35,502 bases of DNA, taken from NCBI GenBank assembly GCA_001603145.1, contig LVBI01000012.1, forward strand, positions 1-35,502, given 5' to 3'. Source of the stretch: Spirochaetales bacterium Spiro_07 (lineage in GTDB: Bacteria; Spirochaetota; Spirochaetia; Treponematales; Treponemataceae). Every line of letters begins with the position of its first letter. Positions within the stretch are counted from its first letter, which is position 1. Position numbers and translations under genes: made by a program. Of the stretch, positions 6,948 through 15,088 are shown piece by piece. Below the pieces are notes generated by a model. It was not told the DNA's origin. It did no database searches and saw nothing but the letters and a program-made list of their open reading frames with translations.

Positions 6948-8312
6948 ATGGAGGCTATAGCTATTCGCCTTGACGGTATGGAAACACTTGCTGCTTCATC
7001 AAAAGCTTCTCTTGGATTGATTGGCTCGGTGCAGGGCGATACAAAGTTCAGCCTTGCGCTGGACAATGCAATGAAAGCCACGGATGGTGTACAGAAACCT
7101 GTTGAATACACAAAACCTCAGGAAAAGCCGTATGAGAAACCGGCTGAAAAGCAGGATAGTGTCTCGGCAGATGATTCAAAATTAAAGCAGATGGTTTCAG
7201 AGTCAGAAAAGACTGAAGAAACTGCTGCAAAAGCTTCAGAAACAGAGAATAAGGCTGAAGAGAAAGTTGCTGTTTCAGAAGAGAACAAGCCGGAACAGGC
7301 TGCTGTTCTTGCAGAAGAAGACGCAGAAGCTGTTGAAACAGAAGTAACCCTGGCTCTTGTTGAAGATATCCCGGAAACTGAGGATATAGCCGGAGAAAAG
7401 GTACAAGTCAAAATCTCAAAGGATGATTTGGTCAAAAACGTGACCGAACCTGTCATTTTGAATGAAGAAAGTGCGGAATCTGTTGCAGAAGCAGATGAAG
7501 ACATGCTAGAAGCTGATGGTCTTGTAAAGAAATCAACTAAAAAGACTGCAAAGAGCAACGATGTAGCTGCCGCTTTTTCAACAGTTCAGGCAGAAAAGTC
7601 TGAAAATACTGCAAAAGTAAACGACGAGCTTGCCGCTGATACAATGGTTCATGCTACGGCAGCAAAGAAACAGGAAGCTCCTCTTATTGAAGTGATTGAC
7701 GAGCGGACTCATCCAGAAGCTGAAAACGGCAAGGCTGGCAATTTTGTTACGGCTGTTTCTTATGACGAGAACGGCACTGCCGAGATGACGCTCAACCTCG
7801 CAAATCCGCAAGGACAGGATATTGCGCAGATTCAAGACGGAGTGCCTGTAAACGAAGGCTCAAAATCTGCTTTTGCTTCTATGCTTTCAACTGAAATCAG
7901 AAACAATGCAGGCGAATTCGTAAAAACAGGTCTTATTACATTACGCGACAATAAGTCGGGTACTATCAATTTAGTTTTGCATCCTGAAGAACTTGGAAAT
8001 GTTAAGATTAAACTTGAATTATCCGACAAGTTAATTACCGGTAAAATTATCGTGTCTAGCGAAGAAGCTTACGGCGCTTTCAAGAACAATATTGAAAGCT
8101 TGCGCCAGGCTTTTTTGAGTTCCGGCTTTGACAGTGCAGGATTTGAGCTTGCATGGAGCGGAAGCGGTGAATCTGAAGGAAGACACGATGAGGCAGAGCA
8201 GGGCAAGAATCCGCATGGTTTTGATTATGCTGATTCGATGCCGCTTGCAGCTGGTGCAGAAGACATGCCGGACAGTTATTTTGGTTTGACTTCGGTAAAC
8301 ATGGTTGTCTAG
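6948..8312 (+). CDS. fliK: Flagellar hook-length control protein FliK
   Basis: A hook-length ruler and export substrate-switch protein, known as Tap1 in Treponema pallidum and FlbC in Borrelia. The C-terminal Flg_hook domain is clear in the last 130 residues (GTINLVLHPEELGNVKIKLE, then SSEEAYGAFKNNIESLRQAF), which is the part that contacts FlhB. The long middle is acidic, Ala/Glu/Lys-rich and probably disordered, as usual for FliK. The frame is open from a GTG at 6867, but ATG 6948 is preferred because GGAGG (6936-6940) lies seven bases before it. This gives 454 residues, starting MEAIAIRLDGMETLAASSK. It is followed closely by flgD. Confidence 0.82.
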   Translation: MEAIAIRLDGMETLAASSKASLGLIGSVQGDTKFSLALDNAMKATDGVQKPVEYTKPQEKPYEKPAEKQDSVSADDSKLKQMVSESEKTEETAAKASETENKAEEKVAVSEENKPEQAAVLAEEDAEAVETEVTLALVEDIPETEDIAGEKVQVKISKDDLVKNVTEPVILNEESAESVAEADEDMLEADGLVKKSTKKTAKSNDVAAAFSTVQAEKSENTAKVNDELAADTMVHATAAKKQEAPLIEVIDERTHPEAENGKAGNFVTAVSYDENGTAEMTLNLANPQGQDIAQIQDGVPVNEGSKSAFASMLSTEIRNNAGEFVKTGLITLRDNKSGTINLVLHPEELGNVKIKLELSDKLITGKIIVSSEEAYGAFKNNIESLRQAFLSSGFDSAGFELAWSGSGESEGRHDEAEQGKNPHGFDYADSMPLAAGAEDMPDSYFGLTSVNMVV

Positions 8313-8339
8313 AAAGCAAGGACAAAATAGGAGAAATTA

Positions 8340-8783
8340 ATGCAAATTAATACAGCAATGAGCGCACAAGACCAGGCTGTAGTTCAGCAGGCAGTAAACA
8401 CGCAGAATGCAAAAAATGCTGCTGCAAGCGGTCGCGTAGCTAGTCAGGAATTGGGCAAGGATGATTTTCTTAAGCTGCTTATTACACAGCTTTCAAATCA
8501 AGATCCGACAGCTCCTATGGAGAATACTGAATTCATCGCACAGATGGCACAGTTCTCTAGTCTTGAGCAGATGACAAACATGAGCACAGGGTTTACTCAC
8601 CTTGCAAACATGCTTTCTGGTTCAGAAGCTGTATCAACAATCGGCAAGACTGTTGAGCTTACAGCTGGCGAAAACGTTGTTACAGGCCAGGTTCAGGCAG
8701 TAACTAGAGGTGCAAATCCTCAGATAATCGTAAACGGCATGCCGTATAGCATGGAACAAATAAACAAGATTTATGGCAATTAA
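8340..8783 (+). CDS. flgD: Flagellar hook scaffold (capping) protein FlgD
   Basis: A 147-residue hook cap protein that guides FlgE subunits into the growing hook. The conserved N-terminal signature is present: LGKDDFLKLLITQLSNQDPT, then MENTEFIAQMAQFSSLEQM at about residues 60-78. The C-terminal part is short (VELTAGENVVTGQVQAV) and lacks the larger Tudor/FnIII-like extension of enterobacterial FlgD, as in other spirochaetes. A strong ribosome binding site (TAGGAGA) precedes the ATG. It sits 27 bases after fliK and 12 before flgE, so the three are co-transcribed. Confidence 0.92.
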   Translation: MQINTAMSAQDQAVVQQAVNTQNAKNAAASGRVASQELGKDDFLKLLITQLSNQDPTAPMENTEFIAQMAQFSSLEQMTNMSTGFTHLANMLSGSEAVSTIGKTVELTAGENVVTGQVQAVTRGANPQIIVNGMPYSMEQINKIYGN

Positions 8784-8795
8784 GAGGGTAAAGAT

Positions 8796-10187
8796 ATGAT
8801 GCGGTCACTTTATGCCGGTGTTTCCGGTATGCAAAATCATCAGACAAGAATGGACGTAATCGGTAACAACGTTTCTAACGTAAATACAACCGGTTTCAAG
8901 CGCGGTCGTGTTAATTTTCAGGACATGATTTCACAGCAGCTTTCTGGTGCTGCAAAACCGACTAACGAAGTTGGTGGTGTAAACCCGAAAGAAGTAGGTC
9001 TTGGTGTTACAGTTGCAAGTATTGATACAATCTTTACACAGGGCAACTTGCAGACAACAGGCGTTTCTACTGATATTGCCATTCAGGGTAACGGTTTCTT
9101 TATCTTGAAGAACGGCGAAGAGACATTCTTTACACGTGCCGGTACATTCGGTGTAGATAAAGATGGCACTCTCGTAAACCCTGCAAACGGTCTTCGTGTT
9201 CAAGGCTATATGGCACGCGAACTCAACGGCGAAATGGTAATCAATACAGCAGGTTACACTGAAGATTTGGTTATTCCGGTTGGTTCAAAAGACCCGGCAA
9301 AGGCTACACAGAACGTAAACTTTGCCTGCAATCTTAACAAGAACACACCTGAAATCGTTGAAGGTGCTAACGAAGCTGAAATTGCAAAAGGCACTTGGGC
9401 AACTGAATTCAAGATTTACGACACTTTCGGAAACGAGCACAACTTGAGCGTTTCATTTGCACGCGTTGCTGGTGTTCCGAACCAGTGGGAAGCAACAGTT
9501 TTGATTGACCCGGATTTGGCTGACGAAACACAGACACGTGTTGGCCTTGGCGGCACAGACGGTCAGGGCAACACATTCATCGTAAACTTTGACAACAACG
9601 GAACTTTGCTTTCTGTAACAGACTCTGCCGGAAACGTAAGTGCTGAAACAGGCAATATTCTGCTTCAGACATCTTTCAACGTTCCGCAGACAACAGCTGC
9701 TGCAGACGGTGAGCTTACACGCCAGACATTCAACATCAATCTTGGTCAGATCGGAAGCCAGCTGAACACAATCACTCAGTATGCTTCTGACAGCTCTACT
9801 AAAGCTTTCTACCAGGACGGCTACACAATGGGCTATCTTGACAACTTCAAGATTGACAACAGCGGTGTAATCACAGGCGTTTATTCAAACGGAACAAACC
9901 GTGTTCTCGGTCAGATTGCAATGGCAAGCTTTACAAACCAGGGCGGTCTTGAAAAAGCCGGTGACAACACTTATGTTCAGTCTAACAACTCAGGTCTTGC
10001 AAACATCAACGTTGCAGGCGTTGCCGGAAAGGGTTCATTGCTCTCTGGCGCACTTGAAATGTCAAACGTTGACCTTACAGAACAGTTCACTGACATGATC
10101 GTTACGCAGCGTGGTTTTCAGGCTAACTCAAAGACAATTCAGACTTCTGATACATTGCTTGAAACTGTTTTGAGTTTGAAACGCTAA
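8796..10187 (+). CDS. flgE: Flagellar hook protein FlgE with cross-linking residues
   Basis: The 463-residue hook subunit. The N-terminal flagellar rod/hook signature ([20 protein letters not shown], then [17 protein letters not shown]) and the C-terminal domain ([18 protein letters not shown], then [15 protein letters not shown]) are both intact. With the start at 8796 the numbering gives Lys165 (GSKDPAK) and Cys178 followed by Asn179 (NFACNLN). In T. denticola FlgE the hook is stabilised by a lysinoalanine bond between Lys165 and Cys178, so the residues and their numbering agree with what I recall of that work. The match supports the ATG at 8796 over the one at 8799. The ribosome binding site is GAGGG. 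A strong terminator follows the gene. Confidence 0.96.
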   Translation: MMRSLYAGVSGMQNHQTRMDVIGNNVSNVNTTGFKRGRVNFQDMISQQLSGAAKPTNEVGGVNPKEVGLGVTVASIDTIFTQGNLQTTGVSTDIAIQGNGFFILKNGEETFFTRAGTFGVDKDGTLVNPANGLRVQGYMARELNGEMVINTAGYTEDLVIPVGSKDPAKATQNVNFACNLNKNTPEIVEGANEAEIAKGTWATEFKIYDTFGNEHNLSVSFARVAGVPNQWEATVLIDPDLADETQTRVGLGGTDGQGNTFIVNFDNNGTLLSVTDSAGNVSAETGNILLQTSFNVPQTTAAADGELTRQTFNINLGQIGSQLNTITQYASDSSTKAFYQDGYTMGYLDNFKIDNSGVITGVYSNGTNRVLGQIAMASFTNQGGLEKAGDNTYVQSNNSGLANINVAGVAGKGSLLSGALEMSNVDLTEQFTDMIVTQRGFQANSKTIQTSDTLLETVLSLKR

Positions 10188-10211
10188 TTTTTGGCTGTGG
10201 ATAACCGATAA
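10185..10211 (+). promoter_or_regulatory. Sigma-28-like promoter overlapping the end of flgE
   Basis: TAAT (10185-10188, covering the flgE stop codon), a 15-base spacer, then ACCGATAA (10204-10211). This matches three of four and seven of eight sigma-28 consensus positions. The predicted start, about 10218, lies inside the left arm of the terminator that follows. It could drive flbD or only a very short RNA, or be a chance match. Confidence 0.35.
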
Positions 10212-10215
10212 ATAA

Positions 10216-10263
10216 TGCAGGGAATGTGACGGAATTTGAAAGCATATTCTCTGCATTTTTTTT
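10216..10263 (+). terminator. Intrinsic terminator after flgE
   Basis: TGCAGGGAATGTG (10216-10228) pairs over 13 positions, including G-U pairs, with CATATTCTCTGCA (10243-10255). Eight T residues follow (10256-10263). This is a strong intrinsic terminator inside the flagellar cluster, between flgE and flbD. Confidence 0.8.
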
Positions 10264-10341
10264 GGATTGAACTTTAATTGTTAAACAGAATGTAAAAAAC
10301 CTCTTGACTGACAATGGGTTAGCATTCAAAATGGAAGCATT

Positions 10342-10539
10342 ATGATTGAAGTAACTAGGCTTGATGGAAAAAACTATTGGATAAATCCACATCAAATAGA
10401 AAGGATTGAGCTTAATCCTGATGTCACGTTGCTGATGCTTTCCGGACAAAAACTTGTGGTTAAAGAAAAACCTGAAGAGATTATTGAAAAAATAATTGCG
10501 TACCGTCGTTTGATTGGTGCGTTTAAAAATGAAGAATAA
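10342..10539 (+). CDS. flbD: Flagellar protein FlbD
   Basis: A 65-residue soluble protein of the FlbD family found between flgE and motA in spirochaetes and many Firmicutes. The family signature is visible: MIEVTRLDGKNYWINPHQIE, then a VTLLMLSGQKLVVKEKPEEI segment and a helical C-terminus. Its precise role is unknown; in other bacteria it travels with hook and stator genes. Its fold looks like a small beta-rich domain. It is flanked by a terminator upstream and a large hairpin downstream, so it may be expressed separately from its neighbours. GGAAG before the ATG serves as the ribosome binding site. Confidence 0.88.
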   Translation: MIEVTRLDGKNYWINPHQIERIELNPDVTLLMLSGQKLVVKEKPEEIIEKIIAYRRLIGAFKNEE

Positions 10540-10580
10540 ACGGAAAATAAAAGGCTAAACTGTCTTTTATTATGTTCCGT
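10540..10580 (+). terminator. Large hairpin after flbD, overlapping the motA promoter
   Basis: Starting immediately after the flbD stop codon, ACGGAA plus AATAAAAG (10540-10553) pairs with CTTTTATT (10564-10571) and TTCCGT (10575-10580), with a three-base bulge. There is no T-run after it, so it is not a canonical terminator on this strand. The candidate sigma-28 promoter of motA lies in its loop and right arm. Confidence 0.4.
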
Positions 10581-10583
10581 AAA
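10556..10583 (+). promoter_or_regulatory. Candidate sigma-28-like promoter of motA
   Basis: TAAACTGT (10556-10563), a 12-base spacer, then TCCGTAAA (10576-10583). It matches the extended sigma-28 consensus at six and five of eight positions, with a spacer one base longer than usual. It resembles the element before fliK. It would start transcription near 10590, after the hairpin, leaving a leader of about 100 bases that contains a second hairpin (TTTCTTAA 10646-10653 with TTAAGAAA 10658-10665). Confidence 0.35.
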
Positions 10584-10692
10584 AATAATATAAATAGAAA
10601 AGTTTTTAAACAAACGTTTTTCAACTTTTCAACACTTTGAGTAGATTTCTTAAATTATTAAGAAAAACTTTCCAAAGGGGAGCGGGGCTTTT

Positions 10693-11475
10693 ATGGATTT
10701 AATGTCATTCATTGGCGTTGCCGGTGGTATTGTGTGTGTTATCATGTCAGTTATGACATCTGGTGGTACATTAGGTGGAATTTGGAATACGCCGTCTTTC
10801 ATATTCGTTCTTGGCGGTTCATTCTTTGCGATGTGTATTTCGTTTCCAATGAAACAGGTCTTGGGCATTTTTAAGGTTATGGGGCTTGTCTTCAAAATTC
10901 CTAATTACAACGAAAAGACTTTGCTTCAGAACATGGTTACGCTTTCTGAAAAGGCGCGCCGTGAAGGTATCCTTGCTTTGGAAGAAGGACTTGAAGATCT
11001 TGATGATGAGTTCATGAAAACTGGCCTGCGCCTCGTTGTCGACGGTACAGACGGCAACGTTATCCGAGGCATCTTGGAAAACGAGATGGGGCAGATTGAA
11101 GCACGCCACTTCACATGGATCGGCATGATGAACTCTTGGGCCGGTCTTGCTCCTGGTTTCGGTATGATGGGTACGGTTATCGGTCTTATTGGTATGTTGA
11201 ACAACTTGGAAGATAAATCTTCACTTGGTCCTAACATGGCGGTTGCTCTTGTTACTACATTATACGGTTCTTTGATTGCGAACATGTTCATGACGCCAAT
11301 GTCAAACAAATTGCAGTTCCAGAATTCGCAGGAACTTGTTGTAAAGGAAATGGTTATCGAAGGTGTTCTTTCAATTCAGGCTGGTGACAACCCGCGTATT
11401 CTTGCAATGAAACTTCTTACATATCTTGATCCTATATCAAGAAAAGCTGTTGAATCTGAAGTCTTGAAGGATTAA
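10693..11475 (+). CDS. motA: Flagellar motor stator protein MotA
   Basis: A 260-residue integral membrane stator subunit which, with MotB, conducts ions and exerts torque on FliG. There are four hydrophobic segments: about residues 3-22, 30-52, 150-172 and 182-204. The third and fourth hold the conserved PGFGMMGTVIGLIGML and VALVTTLYGSLIANMF pattern. The large cytoplasmic loop carries charged residues (ARREGILALEEGLEDLDDEF) of the type that contacts FliG. Length is normal. It is followed by motB after only three bases, so the two are translated together. A GGGG run before the ATG gives the ribosome binding site. Confidence 0.95.
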   Translation: MDLMSFIGVAGGIVCVIMSVMTSGGTLGGIWNTPSFIFVLGGSFFAMCISFPMKQVLGIFKVMGLVFKIPNYNEKTLLQNMVTLSEKARREGILALEEGLEDLDDEFMKTGLRLVVDGTDGNVIRGILENEMGQIEARHFTWIGMMNSWAGLAPGFGMMGTVIGLIGMLNNLEDKSSLGPNMAVALVTTLYGSLIANMFMTPMSNKLQFQNSQELVVKEMVIEGVLSIQAGDNPRILAMKLLTYLDPISRKAVESEVLKD

Positions 11476-11478
11476 TCG

Positions 11479-12201
11479 ATGGCAAAGAAAGAAAAGAAAG
11501 CGCCTAAGCCGCCTTCACAAGAATGGTTGACGACTTATGGTGATATGATTACCTTGATGCTCTGCTTCTTCGTAATGTTGTACAACCCGACTGAAGTGGA
11601 CATTGTGGAAGTAAATCAGATGGTTGCATCTTTGATGGGCGACCCGACAGCCGGCGGACAGTCTTTGTCGTCTGGGCGTCTGGCTGATTTGGGTAACACA
11701 GTCAATTCGATGCCTTCTATGGAAAAGGGCAAATCTTTAGGTTTGGCAGTAAAGAGGGCAGTCAGCCTTTTTGCGCCTGACGTAAAGTCAAATAGAATTT
11801 CTATTACGAGCGATGAGCGCGGTCTTGTTATAAGCCTTGCTTCAGATTCATTCTTTGCACCGGGAAGTGCAACGCTTGATATGGAACAGGCGAGAGATTC
11901 GCTTTTGAGACTTTCGCAGTATTTTTTAGCTCAAGAAGGTCTTGAAAACCGCCGTTTTAGAATAGAGGGGCATACAGATAATGTTGCACCAGATGCGGCG
12001 CTCTGGCCATCAAACTGGGAGCTTTCGACTGCCCGTGCAACAAACGTATTGCATTATTTAACTGATTTTGGTGCTGACGAGCACCGTTTTTCAGTGGCTG
12101 GTTATGCAGATACTCAGCCGAAATATTCAAATGATACACCTGAGGGTCAGGCGTATAACCGTCGTGTAGATATTATAATACTGGACGATGGACATTTTTA
12201 A
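11479..12201 (+). CDS. motB: Flagellar motor stator protein MotB
   Basis: A 240-residue stator subunit. A short cytoplasmic tail ([15 protein letters not shown]) leads to a single transmembrane helix ([18 protein letters not shown]) that includes Asp22, matching the ion-binding Asp of proton-driven MotB. The C-terminal OmpA/MotB peptidoglycan-binding domain is clear ([14 protein letters not shown], then [16 protein letters not shown], then [10 protein letters not shown]). It anchors the stator to the cell wall. It lies three bases after motA and about 30 before fliL. Confidence 0.95.
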   Translation: MAKKEKKAPKPPSQEWLTTYGDMITLMLCFFVMLYNPTEVDIVEVNQMVASLMGDPTAGGQSLSSGRLADLGNTVNSMPSMEKGKSLGLAVKRAVSLFAPDVKSNRISITSDERGLVISLASDSFFAPGSATLDMEQARDSLLRLSQYFLAQEGLENRRFRIEGHTDNVAPDAALWPSNWELSTARATNVLHYLTDFGADEHRFSVAGYADTQPKYSNDTPEGQAYNRRVDIIILDDGHF

Positions 12202-12234
12202 TGATACTATTTATAAAGCTGAGGAAGGTTAGCT

Positions 12235-12783
12235 ATGGCAGATGATGATGAATTGAACATTGATGGTGACGAAACTTCTGATGAATCTGGAAAAGGTTCT
12301 GGTGGTTTTGGTGGAATTCTTCCGTCGATCTTGAAATGGGTAGCAATTGTTGTTGCAGCGATCATTCTTATTGTAACTGTTTGTGTCATCACAATGAAAA
12401 TTATGAATAAGAATAGTCCTTCTCAAGCAGCTATTCCGATTTCTGACGATTATAAGAAATCACGTGAAGTGCTCGACTGGTACAGCTCAATTGGTTCCAT
12501 CCGCACAAAGACAAGCGATGCGACACCGGCTACTGTAATCGTTGAAGTTGTTCTTGGTTACAAGAGCCAGGATAAAGTAACTTCTACGGAAATTACACAG
12601 CGTCAGATTGAGATTAAGGACTTTATCCGCCGCTACTTCACACAGAAGACAGCTTCTCAGTTGAAGCCTCAGAATGAGCGCGAATTGCAGATTGAAATTC
12701 GTAACTCTATTAATGATGATATTTTGATGGATTCGAAAATCAAGGACGTAAAATTTATGAACCTTGAAGTTATCGAACAGTAG
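12235..12783 (+). CDS. fliL: Flagellar basal body-associated protein FliL
   Basis: A 182-residue single-span protein that sits around the stator and supports torque and stator assembly. The N-terminal cytoplasmic part is acidic (DDDELNIDGDETSDESGKG), followed by a transmembrane helix at about residues 36-59 (WVAIVVAAIILIVTVCVITM). The periplasmic domain includes TVIVEVVLGYKS and a C-terminal LQIEIRNSINDDIL pattern typical of FliL. The ribosome binding site is GAGGAAGG. It is located between motB and fliM as in Borrelia and Treponema. Confidence 0.92.
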   Translation: MADDDELNIDGDETSDESGKGSGGFGGILPSILKWVAIVVAAIILIVTVCVITMKIMNKNSPSQAAIPISDDYKKSREVLDWYSSIGSIRTKTSDATPATVIVEVVLGYKSQDKVTSTEITQRQIEIKDFIRRYFTQKTASQLKPQNERELQIEIRNSINDDILMDSKIKDVKFMNLEVIEQ

Positions 12784-12801
12784 TTGTTATAAGGGATCAG
12801 T

Positions 12802-13833
12802 ATGAACGAAGTTCTGTCACAGGATGAGATTGACCAGCTTCTCACAGCAATCAGTTCGGGTGAAACTGAACAGGAGGATTTCAGACCTGTCAGCGACACC
12901 AGAAAGATAAAGATTTACGACTTTAAGCGTCCTGACAAATTCTCAAAAGAGCAGATACGTACAGTTTCAATCATGCATGAAACATTTGCACGTTTGACAA
13001 CAACAAGTTTGTCAGCTCAGTTGCGCAGCATGGTTCATGTTCATGTTGCATCTGTTGATCAGCTCACCTATGAGGAATTTATCCGTTCTATTCCTACACC
13101 GACAACGCTTGCAGTCATTAACATGGATCCGTTGAAAGGTAATGCCATTCTTGAAATAGATCCGGCGATTACCTTTTCAATGATTGACCGTTTGTTTGGT
13201 GGTTCAGGTCAAGGAACAAAAGTACAGCGCGACTTAACTGATATTGAACAATCAGTTATGGAAGGAATAATTGTACGAATTCTGGCAAACATGCGCGAAG
13301 CATGGACTCAGGTTATCGACTTGAGGCCACGTCTTGGTCAGATTGAGACCAACCCGCAGTTTGCCCAGATTGTTCCGCCATCAGAAATGGTCGTTTTGGT
13401 AACGCTTGAAACAAAAGTAGGTGAGGAAGAAGGAATGATGAACTTCTGTATTCCTTACATTACAATTGAGCCTATTATTTCAAAGCTTTCATCACAGTTC
13501 TGGTTTTCTTCTGTCAGAAGAAGTTCTACAACACAGTATCTTGGTGTCTTAAAAGAGAAGCTTGCCAACGTTGATATGGATGTCGTCGCTGAAATTGGTT
13601 CAATAAATTTGCCTATTCGTGATGTTTTAAGTTTAAGAGTTGGCGATATTGTCCGATTATCTAATGTAAGAGTGGGTGACCCGCTCACATTGAGTGTCGG
13701 CAACGTAAAGAAGTTCCTGTGTCAGCCTGGTGTAATCGGTAAAAAGATGGGTGTACAGGTTCTTGGTAAGTTGGACCAGGCAGAAAAAGATGACTTTGAA
13801 GAATTAACAGAAGGAGACGAATCATATGAGTGA
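12802..13833 (+). CDS. fliM: Flagellar motor switch protein FliM
   Basis: A 343-residue C-ring protein that receives the CheY-P signal. The N-terminal CheY-binding motif is present (LSQDEIDQLLTAI, residues 4-16), then the CheC-like middle domain with TVSIMHETFARLTTTSLSAQ and MIDRLFGGSGQGT, and a C-terminal FliN-like SpoA domain (LSLRVGDIVRLSN, then VGNVKKFLCQPGVIG). Length is standard. It overlaps fliY by eight bases, so translation of the two switch proteins is coupled. Confidence 0.96.
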   Translation: MNEVLSQDEIDQLLTAISSGETEQEDFRPVSDTRKIKIYDFKRPDKFSKEQIRTVSIMHETFARLTTTSLSAQLRSMVHVHVASVDQLTYEEFIRSIPTPTTLAVINMDPLKGNAILEIDPAITFSMIDRLFGGSGQGTKVQRDLTDIEQSVMEGIIVRILANMREAWTQVIDLRPRLGQIETNPQFAQIVPPSEMVVLVTLETKVGEEEGMMNFCIPYITIEPIISKLSSQFWFSSVRRSSTTQYLGVLKEKLANVDMDVVAEIGSINLPIRDVLSLRVGDIVRLSNVRVGDPLTLSVGNVKKFLCQPGVIGKKMGVQVLGKLDQAEKDDFEELTEGDESYE

Positions 13834-14983
13834 TGGTGCTATTTCTCAAGACGAAATTGATGCCTTGTTATCAGGTGTTGATCTGGGCGGGATGGGTTCG
13901 GCTGCACAAACGTCTTCGGTTGCAAAAAAAATAGATACACAGCCTTTGGCTGATTTTGCAAAAGATACAACTGACAGCTTGAAGTCAAGCTTGTCTACTA
14001 TGACAGGTTCAGAGTTTACTGTCGCAGAACCTACTGCAGAAGTATTGAATCGTGACGGCTTGTTGAAGCTCTTGCCGGAAATGGTAGTTGCCGTTACAGC
14101 TGATTTTTCTGAAAGCATGACAGGCGATCATCTTTTCTTGATGACTCCTGATTGTGCAAAGAAGCTTGCCGGCTTAATCAACAAAGAAGAGATTTCAGAG
14201 CTTGACGATATGTCGCTTTCAGTAATTTCTGAAATCGTTTCACAGCACAGCGGCACAGAAATCAGCGCATTAAGCAAAACTGGAAAATTCCCAGGCCTTG
14301 CTTGTGTTCCTGCTGAAGCAATTCATGTTGCAAAAGCAATGGTGCGTTATCCACAAGGCGATTTCGTCTTGTTTACATTCCCGATTACTGTTGATGGACA
14401 GACATATCAATTATGGGAAGCTATATCAAACAATGTTGCATTTAATATCTCTAATGCACTTAACCCGCCTGCAGCAAATGAAGGCGCAGCAATTAACGAT
14501 ATTCCTGCAGCAAGTGTTGCAGCTCCTATAATGCAAGAAGGCTTTGGCCAGAATACAGCAATGAATATGGGAAATCCTATGAACATGGGCGGAATGAATA
14601 TGAATGGCATGGGCAATATGAATGGCATGGGTATGAATATGGGCAGTCAGATGGTAGGCGGCATGCCGAATGTTCAGCCTTTGCAGTATCCTAGCCTGCA
14701 GAATGGTATAAATCCAATGGAACAGGGAAACATCGGTTTGATTATGGATGTTTTCATGGAAATGACCGTAGAACTTGGACGTACCAAGAAGCAGATTAAG
14801 GAAATCCTCGGAATGGGTGAAGGAACAATCATTGAGCTTGATAAGCTTGCCGGTGAACCGGTTGATATTCTTGTAAACCACAAACCGATTGCAAAAGGTG
14901 AAGTCGTAGTTATAGATGAAAACTTCGGTGTGCGCGTAACTGAAATCCTTTCACCTGTTGAACGTGTTACAGAAATGAAATAA
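13826..14983 (+). CDS. fliY: Flagellar motor switch protein FliY (FliN family)
   Basis: A 385-residue switch protein. The N-terminus (ISQDEIDALLSGVDLGG) repeats the CheY-binding motif of FliM. Residues about 70-215 look like a CheC-type domain, and residues about 300-380 form the FliN SpoA domain (MDVFMEMTVELGRTKKQIKE, then LGMGEGTIIELDKLAGEPVD, then GEVVVIDENFGVRV). Between them, residues about 243-280 are a Met/Asn/Gly-rich linker with 13 Met in 38 residues. In the CheC-like part the helix SLSVISEIVSQH carries Ser/Gln rather than the catalytic Asn of CheC phosphatases, so phosphatase activity may be lost. The overlap with fliM uses the ribosome binding site AGGAGA. A strong terminator follows. 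Confidence 0.93.
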   Translation: MSDGAISQDEIDALLSGVDLGGMGSAAQTSSVAKKIDTQPLADFAKDTTDSLKSSLSTMTGSEFTVAEPTAEVLNRDGLLKLLPEMVVAVTADFSESMTGDHLFLMTPDCAKKLAGLINKEEISELDDMSLSVISEIVSQHSGTEISALSKTGKFPGLACVPAEAIHVAKAMVRYPQGDFVLFTFPITVDGQTYQLWEAISNNVAFNISNALNPPAANEGAAINDIPAASVAAPIMQEGFGQNTAMNMGNPMNMGGMNMNGMGNMNGMGMNMGSQMVGGMPNVQPLQYPSLQNGINPMEQGNIGLIMDVFMEMTVELGRTKKQIKEILGMGEGTIIELDKLAGEPVDILVNHKPIAKGEVVVIDENFGVRVTEILSPVERVTEMK

Positions 14984-14998
14984 ACGTATAAGTTAGTG

Positions 14999-15027
14999 TT
15001 GCTTTTCACTTGCTTTTGATTTATAAT
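14999..15027 (+). promoter_or_regulatory. Sigma-70-type promoter between fliY and fliO
   Basis: TTGCTT (14999-15004), a 17-base spacer and a perfect TATAAT (15022-15027). Transcription would begin at about 15034, inside the left arm of the terminator hairpin that follows. Such a transcript would lack about half of that arm and could pass the terminator. Confidence 0.5.
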
Positions 15028-15058
15028 AAGCTCACATAGTTTTTTATGTGAGCTTTTT
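15028..15058 (+). terminator. Intrinsic terminator between fliY and fliO
   Basis: AAGCTCACATA (15028-15038) pairs perfectly over 11 bases with TATGTGAGCTT (15045-15055) around the loop GTTTTT. A T-run reaches 15058. It separates the switch genes from the export-gate genes within the cluster. Confidence 0.8.
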
Positions 15059-15088
15059 GCATTGGGGTTTGCAAATCTAAAAAAGCGG

